Shown: positions 26,970 through 35,867 of the stretch, in pieces
Numbering within the stretch: position 1 is the stretch's first letter
Layout of the letters: every line of letters starts with the position of its first letter
DNA from: Chelatococcus sp. HY11
GTDB taxonomy: Bacteria > Pseudomonadota > Alphaproteobacteria > Rhizobiales > Beijerinckiaceae
Direction: 5' to 3'
DNA length: 64,000 nt
Assembly (NCBI RefSeq): GCF_018398335.1
Contig: NZ_JAHBRX010000002.1
Coordinates: 434,001 to 498,000 of the forward strand
Program-made: the position numbers and the translations under genes
Notes under the pieces: generated by a model
Seen by the model: the letters and a program-made list of their open reading frames with translations, nothing else
Database searches by the model: none
What the model was told of the DNA's origin: nothing

Positions 26970-27776
26970 CTAATCGCCGTGCTTCTCAAACCAATCGAGC
27001 ACAAGCTTGATGTATTCATTATGACACTCGCCGGTATAACCATGCGCCGCCCCCTCGAATATCTTGAGAACGGAGTTTGGAATAGCCGCATGCACCGCGC
27101 GTGCATAACGCGGACCTGAAAATAGATCCTCGATACCGCCTGACGTGATAAGCGTCGGGCATTTGATCTGGCAGGCCGTATCGCGCACATCGAAGGCGAG
27201 CATCGCATCGACGATACGGTCGTAGGCTTGCGGCGCGGGGAAGGTATTCTCCCCGGCGCGGCCGCGGAAGGCCTTCTCCGGGATGTCAGGCCGCGTATTG
27301 TAAGTGTTGGGCGTGTAAGACCAGAGCGTGACTTCCTCCGCCCATAGTTCCGGATCGAGCGCGCGCATACGCTTCCAGACCCGTGCGAGCGAGGCGCTGA
27401 AATTGTCGGATTTAAGCACCGCGGAGCCCAGTTCCAGCGCGGAGATGCGATCGGGATGACGGATGGCAAGCGCCATGGCGACGCGGGCGCCCATGCCCCC
27501 GCCACCGATCATGCGCGTGCGCTCGATCTTCAAATGGTCGAGCAGTCCCGCCAGATCGTCGGCCATCTGCTCCAGAGTCAGCGGCCCGTCCGGCGCATCG
27601 GTGCGTCCCATGCAACGGTGGTCATGGCGAATGCACATGTATTTCTGCGAGAGGATCGGATGACTGCTTCCGAAATTGCGCCCGGCTAGCGACCATCCGC
27701 TGCTCATCAGCAACGGCGGGCCCTCGCCGGCAATCTCATAGTACATCTCGATGTCGGATACTTTGGCCTTCGGCAT
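26970..27776 (-). CDS. Alpha/beta-hydrolase fold protein lacking the nucleophile serine
   Basis: The 268-residue protein has a normal alpha/beta-hydrolase layout: the strand and oxyanion region LLMSSGWSLAG, the RHDHRCMGRTD segment, a cap, an acid candidate in SGGIEDLF and a C-terminal histidine in GAAHGYTG. The nucleophile elbow reads MIGGGGMGARVA (89-100), where homologues have GHSMGG. Residues 91-94 are all glycine, so no Ser, Cys or Asp nucleophile is present. The gene starts in a TGATG overlap with the hydantoinase B gene and so is co-translated with it. It may be a non-catalytic partner, use another mechanism, or bind a ligand. Fold sure, activity doubtful. Confidence 0.85.
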   Translation of the reverse strand: MPKAKVSDIEMYYEIAGEGPPLLMSSGWSLAGRNFGSSHPILSQKYMCIRHDHRCMGRTDAPDGPLTLEQMADDLAGLLDHLKIERTRMIGGGGMGARVAMALAIRHPDRISALELGSAVLKSDNFSASLARVWKRMRALDPELWAEEVTLWSYTPNTYNTRPDIPEKAFRGRAGENTFPAPQAYDRIVDAMLAFDVRDTACQIKCPTLITSGGIEDLFSGPRYARAVHAAIPNSVLKIFEGAAHGYTGECHNEYIKLVLDWFEKHGD

Positions 27777-29620
27777 CAGGCGGTTTCCTTGAGTTTAAAG
27801 GAGGCTTCATACCAGCCGTCCTCGTCGTAATAGCCATTGCGGTGGACGAGCTTCGTGGGCCAGCGTCGTTCCCGACGCAGTGCCTCCGTGGCCGCGAGAT
27901 CGACGGCTTCAGCGTCGAGGTCGACAATGACCCCATAATCGTCACGGGCGCTCTCGATGCTGACAAACTCACCCAGCACATCGCGCAGAACGAGATCGAC
28001 CGGCCTGTCGAAGGGATGGCCGACCCCGCCGCCACCGGGCGTCTCGATACGCAGGATATCTCCGCGCTCCATGGGCACCCCCTCCGCGAGATAGGGAAGC
28101 TCGCGCTCGCGCGGCGTGCCGGGGTTCATGGTGAAGCGCCCAGCGCGGCCGGACATGCCGCCGTTGATCCCGAAGGGCGGATGAATGCAATTTGTCAGGC
28201 GGAGCATAAGCGTCGCACTGTCGCCGAGGAGTTCCACCTCGCGCACGATGCCGCAGCCACCGCGCCACCGCCCCGGACCGCCGGAGTCAAGGTGTATCCC
28301 ATAGCGGCGAATGCGCACGGGATAGTTCATCTCGGCGAACTCGACGGGAAAGTTCCGCTGCGCGATGTAATAAACGGCATCGATACCATCGGCGTAGGGC
28401 CGCGCGCCCTGCCCGACGCCGAAACCCATCGTCTTGAGATAGCTCTTGCCCGAGCCCTCGCGGATGCCGGAAATCTTGCCGAGCGAATAGGCCGAGCTCG
28501 ACGCATGCCCCCTCGCGGGATCGGCGACGCCGACGAGGCCGTAGCAGGTGGTGTGCACCCGGCGCGACGTCGTCGCGCGCTGGCCAAGCGGGGCGGGATA
28601 TTTGGGCTGCAGAATACTGCCCGGCCGCAGCTTCAGTTCATCAATATTGCGCAACAGGCCTTCGTTAGGCAGAAGATCCGGGCTTTCCGCTGTCATGAAC
28701 AGACCGAAGACCATGCTCGGAATGACGCTGCTCATCAGGAAATTGACCGGCCCACGCGTCTGGTCGTCGCTGGCGGTCGCGTCGAGGACCAGACGCTCGC
28801 CGTCGGACTCCATCGTCATGCGCACGGCGAGCGGACCCGAACCCATGCCGTCGTCGTCGACCACGTCGGCAAAGCGATAGCGCCCGGGCGGAAAAGCCGC
28901 GTGCATGCGCTGATGAACCGTCCTCTTGGTGCTGGCGATCAAGCTGTCGAACGCCCCATAAGCCCGCTCCACACCGAACCGCTCGAGAACCTCGCGCAGG
29001 CGCCGCTCGCCGAGCTGTACCGCCGCGATCATCGAGCGGACGTCGCCCCGCACGATCTCCGGGAAGCGTGAGTTGCTGACGAACATGCGGAAGATGTCGT
29101 CATTGATGATACCATCCTGACAGAGCCGGACGATGGGGACGATCACCCCTTCCTGGAAGATGTTCTCCGTGTCCGGCGTCGTCGAGCTGGAGTGAGACCC
29201 GCCGATATCGATGAAATGCGCCCAGGCGAAGACGAAGCCTTCGACCACATCATCGATGAAAACCGGCGTGACGAAGACCATGTCCGGCGAATGCGACACG
29301 GCGCCATTGGTGCCGTAGCAATCGTTGTAGAGAAAAATATCGCCCGGCCGCATCGCGGAGATCGGATACTGCTTCAACACCGGCGGAACGATGCGGCCGC
29401 CGGACGGCATCTTGGTGCCGATGAGAAGATTGAGGTCTCGATCAACAAGGCCTGTGAAGTAGTCCTGCTTCTCACGGATGACAGGCGACATCGCGGTGCG
29501 TTCCAGCAGCGAGCCCATCTCAAGTTGCGCGGAGCGCAGCGCGCCGCGTACGATCTCCACGGTGATCGGGTCCAATGCCGGCTTCCCAGCCGACGATAGG
29601 GCGGTGCCCGGATGATGCAT
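27776..29620 (-). CDS. hyuB: Hydantoinase/oxoprolinase family protein, subunit B
   Basis: The 614-residue protein matches HyuB subunits, with DPITVEIVRGALRSAQLEMG at the N-terminus, YNDCYGTNGAVSHSPDM, and the late GGPGRWRGGCG and ETPGGGGVGHPFDRP motifs. It pairs with HyuA in hydantoinase, oxoprolinase or acetone carboxylase type complexes. It begins 9 bases after the DppC-type permease gene and overlaps the alpha/beta hydrolase gene by one base, so import and hydrolysis are encoded together. The imported compound is therefore probably a cyclic amide or peptide-like molecule, by inference. Confidence 0.9.
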   Translation of the reverse strand: MHHPGTALSSAGKPALDPITVEIVRGALRSAQLEMGSLLERTAMSPVIREKQDYFTGLVDRDLNLLIGTKMPSGGRIVPPVLKQYPISAMRPGDIFLYNDCYGTNGAVSHSPDMVFVTPVFIDDVVEGFVFAWAHFIDIGGSHSSSTTPDTENIFQEGVIVPIVRLCQDGIINDDIFRMFVSNSRFPEIVRGDVRSMIAAVQLGERRLREVLERFGVERAYGAFDSLIASTKRTVHQRMHAAFPPGRYRFADVVDDDGMGSGPLAVRMTMESDGERLVLDATASDDQTRGPVNFLMSSVIPSMVFGLFMTAESPDLLPNEGLLRNIDELKLRPGSILQPKYPAPLGQRATTSRRVHTTCYGLVGVADPARGHASSSAYSLGKISGIREGSGKSYLKTMGFGVGQGARPYADGIDAVYYIAQRNFPVEFAEMNYPVRIRRYGIHLDSGGPGRWRGGCGIVREVELLGDSATLMLRLTNCIHPPFGINGGMSGRAGRFTMNPGTPRERELPYLAEGVPMERGDILRIETPGGGGVGHPFDRPVDLVLRDVLGEFVSIESARDDYGVIVDLDAEAVDLAATEALRRERRWPTKLVHRNGYYDEDGWYEASFKLKETA

Positions 29621-29629
29621 GATGTCCTC

Positions 29630-30535
29630 TCAATCCCGGCTCAAATCCGGCCCGGCCCATTCCCGCAGCGTCTCGCCGAGGATGTTGATGCTGAGCACGG
29701 TGAACATGATGGCGAGCCCCGGGAAGGTCGCGCCCCACCAGGCCTGGTCCAGCACGCTGCGACCGGCCGAGAGCATCGATCCCCAGGATATTTGATCAGG
29801 CGGCAGACCGAGCCCCAGAAAGCTCAGCGCAGCCTCATAGATGATCATCTGCGGCACCGCGAAAGCCGCGACGACGATCAAAGGTGTCAAAGCATTCGGC
29901 AAGATGTGCCGTAACAGAATGCGAAGTCGCCCGGCGCCAATACAACGCGCCGCGAGCACGAACTCGCTTTCGGCGTGCCGCATCGCTTCCGCCCGGGCAA
30001 CGCGCGCATAGATCGGCCATTTGGCAATGATCAGCACGATCACGACGTTCCAGAGGCCCGGGCCGAGGATGTACATGATCATGATCGCAAGCAGGATGAA
30101 GGGAAACGCCAGTTGAACATCAACGAGGCGCATGATCACTTCATCGGTCCAGCCGCGCGCATAGCCGGCTATCAAACCAATCAGCGTCCCAAGAACTCCC
30201 GCGCCGAGCACCGACGAGATGGCCACGATGAGCGAGACCCGCGTGCCATAGATCACGCCGCTGAGAATATCGCGGCCCAGCACGTCAGTCCCGAATACGT
30301 GCGGCGGAAGTCCGTCCTCACCGGTCAGCGATGGCGGCATGAGGTTGGCCATGATGTCAGCGCTCATCGGGTCGAACGGGGCGATGAGGGGCGCCGTCAG
30401 GGCGCAGAAAGCAATGAGGGCAAGGAACACGGCGCTGAGGATCGCAGCCGGCCTGATGCGGCGGAACAGGCGCCGCCGGCTGCGGACAGGCGCCGCCTCG
30501 ATCTTCACGGGCAGGCTATCGGCCAATTCAGGCAT
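29630..30535 (-). CDS. Peptide-type ABC permease, DppC class (hydantoinase operon)
   Basis: The protein of about 301 residues has an N-terminal membrane helix, the cytoplasmic loop RAEAMRHAESEFVLAARCIG and the C-terminal EAALSFLGLGLPPDQISWG typical of DppC. The start ATG at 30535 overlaps the DppB-type gene by 8 bases; an ATG-like start at 30562 lies further inside that gene and is less likely. With the DppB partner and the binding protein upstream it forms an importer whose ATPases (DppD, DppF) are not in the window. Confidence 0.9.
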   Translation of the reverse strand: MPELADSLPVKIEAAPVRSRRRLFRRIRPAAILSAVFLALIAFCALTAPLIAPFDPMSADIMANLMPPSLTGEDGLPPHVFGTDVLGRDILSGVIYGTRVSLIVAISSVLGAGVLGTLIGLIAGYARGWTDEVIMRLVDVQLAFPFILLAIMIMYILGPGLWNVVIVLIIAKWPIYARVARAEAMRHAESEFVLAARCIGAGRLRILLRHILPNALTPLIVVAAFAVPQMIIYEAALSFLGLGLPPDQISWGSMLSAGRSVLDQAWWGATFPGLAIMFTVLSINILGETLREWAGPDLSRD

Positions 30536-31445
30536 AGCGCACCTTCGGATTGACCGCCGCATAGGCGAGGTCCGCCGCGAGGCTCGTCAGCACCACGACC
30601 ATCGCGACAACGAAGGCGCCGGCCTGCATGACAGGAAAATCTCGACGCTCGATCGCCTGGATCATCAACCTCCCCATACCGGGCCAGGCGAAAATCGTTT
30701 CCGTGACGACAGCGCCGCCCATCAACAGGGCAAAATCGACCGCGAGCACCGTGATCAATGAGATCGCGATATTACCCAGGCAATGACGCAGGAGGATCTG
30801 TCCCGTCGGGACGCCTTTGCTGCGAGCCGTGCGGATATAGTCCTGGCCGAGCACGTCAAGCAGTTCGGAGCGGATCAGCCGCGTCAGCCGCGCCAGCGGG
30901 AAAAGACCGAGCGCGATCATGGGCAGGACGAGATAGCGGGGCTCGCCGAAGCCGGCTGGCGGCAACAACTTCCAATGCGTCGAGACGACGAGAATCAGCA
31001 TCAGGGCGAGCCAGAAATTGGGCATGGACTGGCCGAAAAGAGTGAGCCCCATGATGCCGCGATCCAGAAGGCTCCCCTTGTAGATGGCGCTCAGTGCCCC
31101 GAAGATGCCCCCGAGTACGAGCGCGAAACCAAGCGCGCTCGCGGTCAACAGCAGGGTGGCCGGCAACGCCTCCAGGACAAGCCCCAAAGCTGGCTGCGAT
31201 TGCCAGATCGACAGCCCGAAGTCTCCCTCCAGCGCCGAACTCAGGAACCGCCAGTATTGCGCGATGATGGGATCGTCGAGATGCCATACCGCCCGCAACT
31301 GTGCGACGTCTGCATCGGTCATGCCGGGCTGGATCATCAGCGCTACGGGGTCACCGACCAGGCGGGACAGGATGAAGATCACCGTCACCACCCCGACGAT
31401 CACCACGAGCGCGCTGGCCACGCGCCGCAGAATAAACCAGGTCAT
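30528..31445 (-). CDS. Peptide-type ABC permease, DppB class (hydantoinase operon)
   Basis: The 305-residue protein has the N-terminal helix followed by VGDPVALMIQPGMTDADVAQ, the periplasmic segment usual in DppB, and the cytoplasmic loop RTARSKGVPTGQILLRH. It overlaps the binding-protein gene by 4 bases (ATGA) and the DppC-type gene by 8 bases. It forms half of the channel for the compound metabolised by the hydantoinase proteins. Confidence 0.9.
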   Translation of the reverse strand: MTWFILRRVASALVVIVGVVTVIFILSRLVGDPVALMIQPGMTDADVAQLRAVWHLDDPIIAQYWRFLSSALEGDFGLSIWQSQPALGLVLEALPATLLLTASALGFALVLGGIFGALSAIYKGSLLDRGIMGLTLFGQSMPNFWLALMLILVVSTHWKLLPPAGFGEPRYLVLPMIALGLFPLARLTRLIRSELLDVLGQDYIRTARSKGVPTGQILLRHCLGNIAISLITVLAVDFALLMGGAVVTETIFAWPGMGRLMIQAIERRDFPVMQAGAFVVAMVVVLTSLAADLAYAAVNPKVRYA

Positions 31446-33007
31446 TTCGAAGCCGGTTCCATGTCTTGAACGATGATCTGGTCGTCGGAACGCGCCTTCC
31501 AGGCAATCTTGTTGTTCACCGCCCAGATCGACAGAGGCTCATACAGGAACAGCCACGGAATATCCGCCCGAACCTGCGCGGATATCTTTTGCAGCTCCGC
31601 GTCACGCTTCTCGGGATCGAATTCGCGGCGCGAGGATTCATACCAGCCGTCGACTTCCGGGCTGACGTAATGTGACCAGTTCCAGTTGCCCTTCGAATGT
31701 GTCAGCGAACGAATTGTCGTCTCCGATCCCGGTCCACCCTGGTAGAAATAGATGAAGATGTCGCCGACATCCTTCTGGTTTCCCTTGAAATCGTAGAGTT
31801 TCGCCGAATATTGCGAAGCCTCGTCGATCTGGATCTTGACCGTAAATCCGACCTTCTGAAGATCGGAGGCAATGACTTGCGTGAGTTCGGACGAGAGCGG
31901 CACCGGTCCCTGCGGAGCATGCAGGATGATCGACTTGTCCTGCAGGTTGGCCTCGTCCAAAAGCTTCTTGGCACGCTCCGGATCATAGGGCATCGCCTCG
32001 ATCTTGCTGTCGAAGCAGCCCATCGACGAGGCGCAGAGCTGCCCCATCGGCTTGCCGAAGCCGCGCAGAAGACGATTGACGATCGCCTGCCTGTTCACGG
32101 CGAGATTGACCGCCTCCCGCACGCGCTTGTCGCGGAAGATCGGGCGATCATAGACAAGGCCACCCCAGATGGGACGATTGCCCGATTCTGTCGCCTCAAT
32201 GCGCGCGACGGTTGAGCCCTTGAAACGCGGCGTCTCCAGTGGGGCGATATTCGCCGCGATCGAAGCCTCGCCATTGAGGGCCGCAGCCGCACGCGCGGAC
32301 GCATCTGGCACCACCCAGAAGGTCAGCTTGTCCGCCTTGGGGGCGCCACCCCAGTAATCGGCGTTCCCTTCCAGAACAACACGGTCTCCGCGGCGCCAGC
32401 TCACGAATTTGTAGGCGCCCGTCCCGACGGGTTTCAAGGCGAAGGCTTGCGGGCCGACTTCCTCATAATACTTGGGCGGTATCGCGGACACACGGTCAGC
32501 GATCGTCTCCAGAAGATAGGAGACTGGACCGTCTGTGATGAAATCGACCGTGAAATCGTCGACGACCCCCGCTTCCTTGATCAGGGTCAGGGAGCCTCTC
32601 GCCTGCGACTCCGGTCGCTTGGCCTGCTCCAGCCAGAAGCGGACAGCGTCGGCGGTGAACGGCTCGCCGTTGTGGAACTTGACGCCCTTGCGCAGGTGGA
32701 AGCGCCAGGTTTCCTCGTCGATCCGCTCCCATTTTTCCGCAAGGGCCGGAGCAAGCTTGCCCGACTTGTCGAGCGTGATCAGCGGGTCATAAAGGTTGCG
32801 GAAGACCCAACGGTGCCAGCCGGTCACATTCTGCGAGCCATCCAGCGTCGTCAGATCGAGATGCGTGGCGATCGTCACATCGCCAAGCGGAGCGGCCCAG
32901 ACGGGCGCGGCGGTGAAAATTGCGACGGCCGCGGCAACCGGCGCGGCATGTACAAGAGCTTTGGCGACAAGACGGGTCTGCGTGAGAAACGCTCTCATAA
33001 GCTCCAT
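31442..33007 (-). CDS. Extracellular solute-binding protein, family 5 (hydantoinase operon)
   Basis: The 521-residue precursor has a Sec-type signal peptide ending VWA near residue 38 and the family 5 signature WRFHLRKGVKFHNGEPF. It would bind peptides, opines or related amides in the periplasm. The start at 33007 or at 32998 is open, as both are ATG with purine-rich sequence nearby. It is the first gene of the operon, divergent from the GntR regulator with a 164-base promoter region. Confidence 0.9.
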   Translation of the reverse strand: MELMRAFLTQTRLVAKALVHAAPVAAAVAIFTAAPVWAAPLGDVTIATHLDLTTLDGSQNVTGWHRWVFRNLYDPLITLDKSGKLAPALAEKWERIDEETWRFHLRKGVKFHNGEPFTADAVRFWLEQAKRPESQARGSLTLIKEAGVVDDFTVDFITDGPVSYLLETIADRVSAIPPKYYEEVGPQAFALKPVGTGAYKFVSWRRGDRVVLEGNADYWGGAPKADKLTFWVVPDASARAAAALNGEASIAANIAPLETPRFKGSTVARIEATESGNRPIWGGLVYDRPIFRDKRVREAVNLAVNRQAIVNRLLRGFGKPMGQLCASSMGCFDSKIEAMPYDPERAKKLLDEANLQDKSIILHAPQGPVPLSSELTQVIASDLQKVGFTVKIQIDEASQYSAKLYDFKGNQKDVGDIFIYFYQGGPGSETTIRSLTHSKGNWNWSHYVSPEVDGWYESSRREFDPEKRDAELQKISAQVRADIPWLFLYEPLSIWAVNNKIAWKARSDDQIIVQDMEPASK

Positions 33008-33050
33008 CCCCTCGGTTGGATTTTTTTGTTCAGCACCCAGACACTAGTTA

Positions 33051-33063
33051 TGTCATATAGACA
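33051..33063. promoter_or_regulatory. Candidate GntR/HutC-type operator
   Basis: TGTC and GACA arms flank ATATA in the divergent region between the binding-protein gene and the GntR regulator. GntR proteins of the HutC subfamily bind similar short, AT-centred palindromes. On the minus strand a TTGACT box overlaps this site, so binding would block the operon's promoter. Inferred from pattern only. Confidence 0.45.
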
Positions 33064-33171
33064 AGTCAACAAGTATACATCTCGTAGGCTTACGCTTTTC
33101 GCCGTGCTATAGAGAAAGAGCGACATCGGTGTTGGCTGGAGGCCAGGCGCCGGTTCGCCGCGTTAGAAGCA

Positions 33172-34059
33172 ATGGAAGTAGGGGCCACCCTTTTGAGAGA
33201 CCTGTGGATTGATTCATCGGACGCAGCGACGTCCCCGCTTCCCATCTACTGGCGGGTCTACCAGGTGCTGCGCGAGGAGATTTGCGAGGGCCTCTATCCA
33301 CACAAGGAGCTGATGCCGAGCGAGAGTGCGCTGGCAGAGCGCTTCGCGACATCCAGGATCACGGTCCGCAAGGCGTTGGAGCTCCTCAAGAGCGAGGGCT
33401 ATATCAAGACGCGCCAGGGCGTCGGCACGTTCACCAAGGCAAAGCTACCGCCCGGGAGCCAGCCTCGCAGCTTCACAATGAATCTATCCGAGATGTGGCG
33501 GGAGACCACGACCACACTGCTCGAATTCGAGTTCGTCAATGCTCCGCCGAACGTCGCCAGCCTGCTCGAGGTTGAGCCAGGCGCCACCGTGCACAAGGCA
33601 ATTCGCTTCCGGACTTACAAGCGCCGGCCCGTCGGGCTTTTGACCACGTATATCCATGAGCGGGTAGCGCGGGACTTCACGCGCGAGAGCTTTCTCAGCG
33701 CACCGCTGATCACCCTGTTTTCGCAGGCGGGTTATCCCTCGGCCACAGCGCGTCAGCGTATCAACGCGCGATCGGCCGATCCATTTTCCGCCAAGCATCT
33801 CGGCGTCGAGATGGGCGCGCCTTTGCTCTGCATGATGCGCGTGTCGCGCGATGCGTCGGGCCAGCCCATCTCCTATCTCCAGGCACTTTTCCGGCCGGAT
33901 CGCTACGAAATCGAGCTCGATCTCGAAATAGACGGACCCGCACAAAAGGCGGTGTGGCGCCTTGCCAGCGGCGCGGAGAGCGACAGCATGCCCAAGAGGA
34001 GCGTGCCCTTTGAAATCGAAATGGATCCCTCGGGCAAGCGCGGGGGATCCGCCGATTGA
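33172..34059 (+). CDS. GntR-family regulator with UTRA domain (HutC subfamily)
   Basis: The 295-residue protein has a GntR winged helix (about 25-92, with LMPSESALAERFATSRITVR and the wing YIKTRQGVGTF) and a C-terminal UTRA ligand-binding domain (about 105-255). HutC-type regulators respond to small effectors such as urocanate or sugar phosphates. It diverges from the hydantoinase/Dpp operon and is convergent with the CUT1 operon, so the former is the likely target. The ATG at 33172 is the first in the frame; a short tail after UTRA is rich in charged residues. Confidence 0.9.
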   Translation: MEVGATLLRDLWIDSSDAATSPLPIYWRVYQVLREEICEGLYPHKELMPSESALAERFATSRITVRKALELLKSEGYIKTRQGVGTFTKAKLPPGSQPRSFTMNLSEMWRETTTTLLEFEFVNAPPNVASLLEVEPGATVHKAIRFRTYKRRPVGLLTTYIHERVARDFTRESFLSAPLITLFSQAGYPSATARQRINARSADPFSAKHLGVEMGAPLLCMMRVSRDASGQPISYLQALFRPDRYEIELDLEIDGPAQKAVWRLASGAESDSMPKRSVPFEIEMDPSGKRGGSAD

Positions 34060-34083
34060 CGGAAACCGAGCGGCGCAATGGGC

Positions 34084-34920
34084 TCAAGCCTTGACCGCGC
34101 CCGCCGTGATCGCGCTGACGAGATGCCGGTTGAGGAAACCGTAGAGGACCATTACCGGCAGCGCCGCGATGACCGAAGCGGCCATCAGCTCGTTCCATTG
34201 CACGCGGTATTCGCCGACAAGATTGGCGATGCCCACCGACACCACGAACATATTGGCGTCCGTCGTCAGCACCAGCGCCCAGACGTAGGAATTCCAGGCG
34301 ATGATGAAGGTGAACAGCGCGACGGCAACGAGGCCGGGACGCGCCAGCGGCAGGATGACCTTGAAGAAGGTCTGCAGACGTGAGGCGCCATCGATGATCG
34401 CCGCCTCGTCGATGTCGCGCGGGATTGTCCGGAAGAACCCTATCAGCATCCATACCGAGAACGGCAAGGCAAACGATGAATAGGCCAGGATCAGCGCAAG
34501 ATAGGTATCGACAAGGCCAAGTGACGCCATGATCTGGAAATAGGGGATGATCAAGAGCGTCTCCGGCAGCATCTTCGTGAACAGCAGGAAGAGCACGAAT
34601 GCGGCGGCCCCGCGCACGAAGAAGCGCGTGAAGCCATAGGCAGCCAGCGCCGAGAGCACGACGGACAATGCCGTCGCGCCGACCGACACAACCAGGCTGT
34701 TGAGAAGATAGCGGCCAATGGGCCTTGTCTCGAAGACCACGCGATACGCCTCGAACGACCAGTTCGACGAGAAGAAGGTCGGCGGCGACTGGAAGACTTC
34801 GGGTCCAGGCTTCAGCGAGGTATTGACCATCCAATAGAACGGAAAGAGCGTCACCGCCAGCGCTGCCAGAATGAGCACCCAGCGCAGGAGATCGGCAGGT
34901 GTCAGCACAACACGATTCAT
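34084..34920 (-). CDS. ABC sugar permease, MalG type (sugar-acid locus)
   Basis: The 278-residue protein has six predicted helices and the EAA loop EAAIIDGASRLQTFFKVILP. Its ATG overlaps the end of the MalF-type permease gene by 4 bases. It is the last gene of the run dehydratase, binding protein, permease, permease, which ends only 24 bases before the convergent GntR gene. No ATPase gene follows. Confidence 0.9.
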   Translation of the reverse strand: MNRVVLTPADLLRWVLILAALAVTLFPFYWMVNTSLKPGPEVFQSPPTFFSSNWSFEAYRVVFETRPIGRYLLNSLVVSVGATALSVVLSALAAYGFTRFFVRGAAAFVLFLLFTKMLPETLLIIPYFQIMASLGLVDTYLALILAYSSFALPFSVWMLIGFFRTIPRDIDEAAIIDGASRLQTFFKVILPLARPGLVAVALFTFIIAWNSYVWALVLTTDANMFVVSVGIANLVGEYRVQWNELMAASVIAALPVMVLYGFLNRHLVSAITAGAVKA

Positions 34921-35867
34921 CGTGAACCCTCCTGCGCATGGGTGCGTGTGAGCCCGACATAGAGCACGGAGAAGGCCAGCACGAGGATGAGCAAAAGCAC
35001 GCCGATCGCCGCCGCCTCGCCGAAGTGATTGGCACGGAAGGCGGTGTTGTAGAGCAACGCCGGCAGGACCTCTGTGGCGCCGACAGGGCCACCGCCCGTC
35101 ATCACCGCGATGATATCGAACATGCGGATGGTATTGATGATGTCGAGCGTCGATGCGACCACGATGAAATACTTCAGGTTCGGCAAGGTTATATAGCGGA
35201 ACTGTTGCAGGGGAGATGCACCGTCGATGCTGGCCGCCTCATATTGTTCCACCGGGATGGTCTGCAAACCGGCCAGAAGGAGGAGCATCACGAAAGGCAC
35301 GCCGCGCCAGACATCGACCGCCACGATGGAGCCGAAAGCAAGGCTTGGCTCGCCGAGCCAGGCCTTGTAGCTGTCGATCAGCCCCACGGCGGAGAACAGA
35401 TAATTCACGACACCGAATTGCGGCTCCAGCAGCCAGAGCCAGATCGTCGAGCCGATCGCCGGTGCGACCATCCAGGGCGTGAGGAAGGCAACGCGCAGCA
35501 CCGCGCGCGCATGGGCGACGCGATTGAGCAGCATCGCGAGCCCCAGCCCGATCGCCATGTGCATCGCCACGCAGAGGGCGGTGAAGGACAGCGAAACCCA
35601 CAGCGAATTCCAGAACGCCTCGCTTTCGAGCACGCGCACGTAGTTGTCGAAGCCGACAAACATCGTGTTCAGCCCGCGCGTGCGCTCCAGGCTGGTCCAG
35701 AACGCCTTGATGAGCGGGAGGACGATCACCGCGCACAGGAAGATGAAAGCAGGCGCGATGAAGAGGTACCCGTGCCAACGCTCGCTTTCGAGGCCGGGCC
35801 GGGCCGTGTGGCCCCGGCGGCGCTGGGGGAGCGCCGGCCGGGAGAGGCTGTCTGATACCGCCGTCAT
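34917..35867 (-). CDS. ABC sugar permease, MalF/UgpA type (sugar-acid locus)
   Basis: The 316-residue protein starts with a basic, proline-rich cytoplasmic tail, then six predicted helices from about residue 32, with the EAA loop EAASIDGASPLQQFRYITLP. It is coupled by ATGA overlaps to the binding protein upstream and to the second permease downstream. It imports a sugar, probably the one processed by the dehydratase encoded first in the operon. Confidence 0.9.
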   Translation of the reverse strand: MTAVSDSLSRPALPQRRRGHTARPGLESERWHGYLFIAPAFIFLCAVIVLPLIKAFWTSLERTRGLNTMFVGFDNYVRVLESEAFWNSLWVSLSFTALCVAMHMAIGLGLAMLLNRVAHARAVLRVAFLTPWMVAPAIGSTIWLWLLEPQFGVVNYLFSAVGLIDSYKAWLGEPSLAFGSIVAVDVWRGVPFVMLLLLAGLQTIPVEQYEAASIDGASPLQQFRYITLPNLKYFIVVASTLDIINTIRMFDIIAVMTGGGPVGATEVLPALLYNTAFRANHFGEAAAIGVLLLILVLAFSVLYVGLTRTHAQEGSR

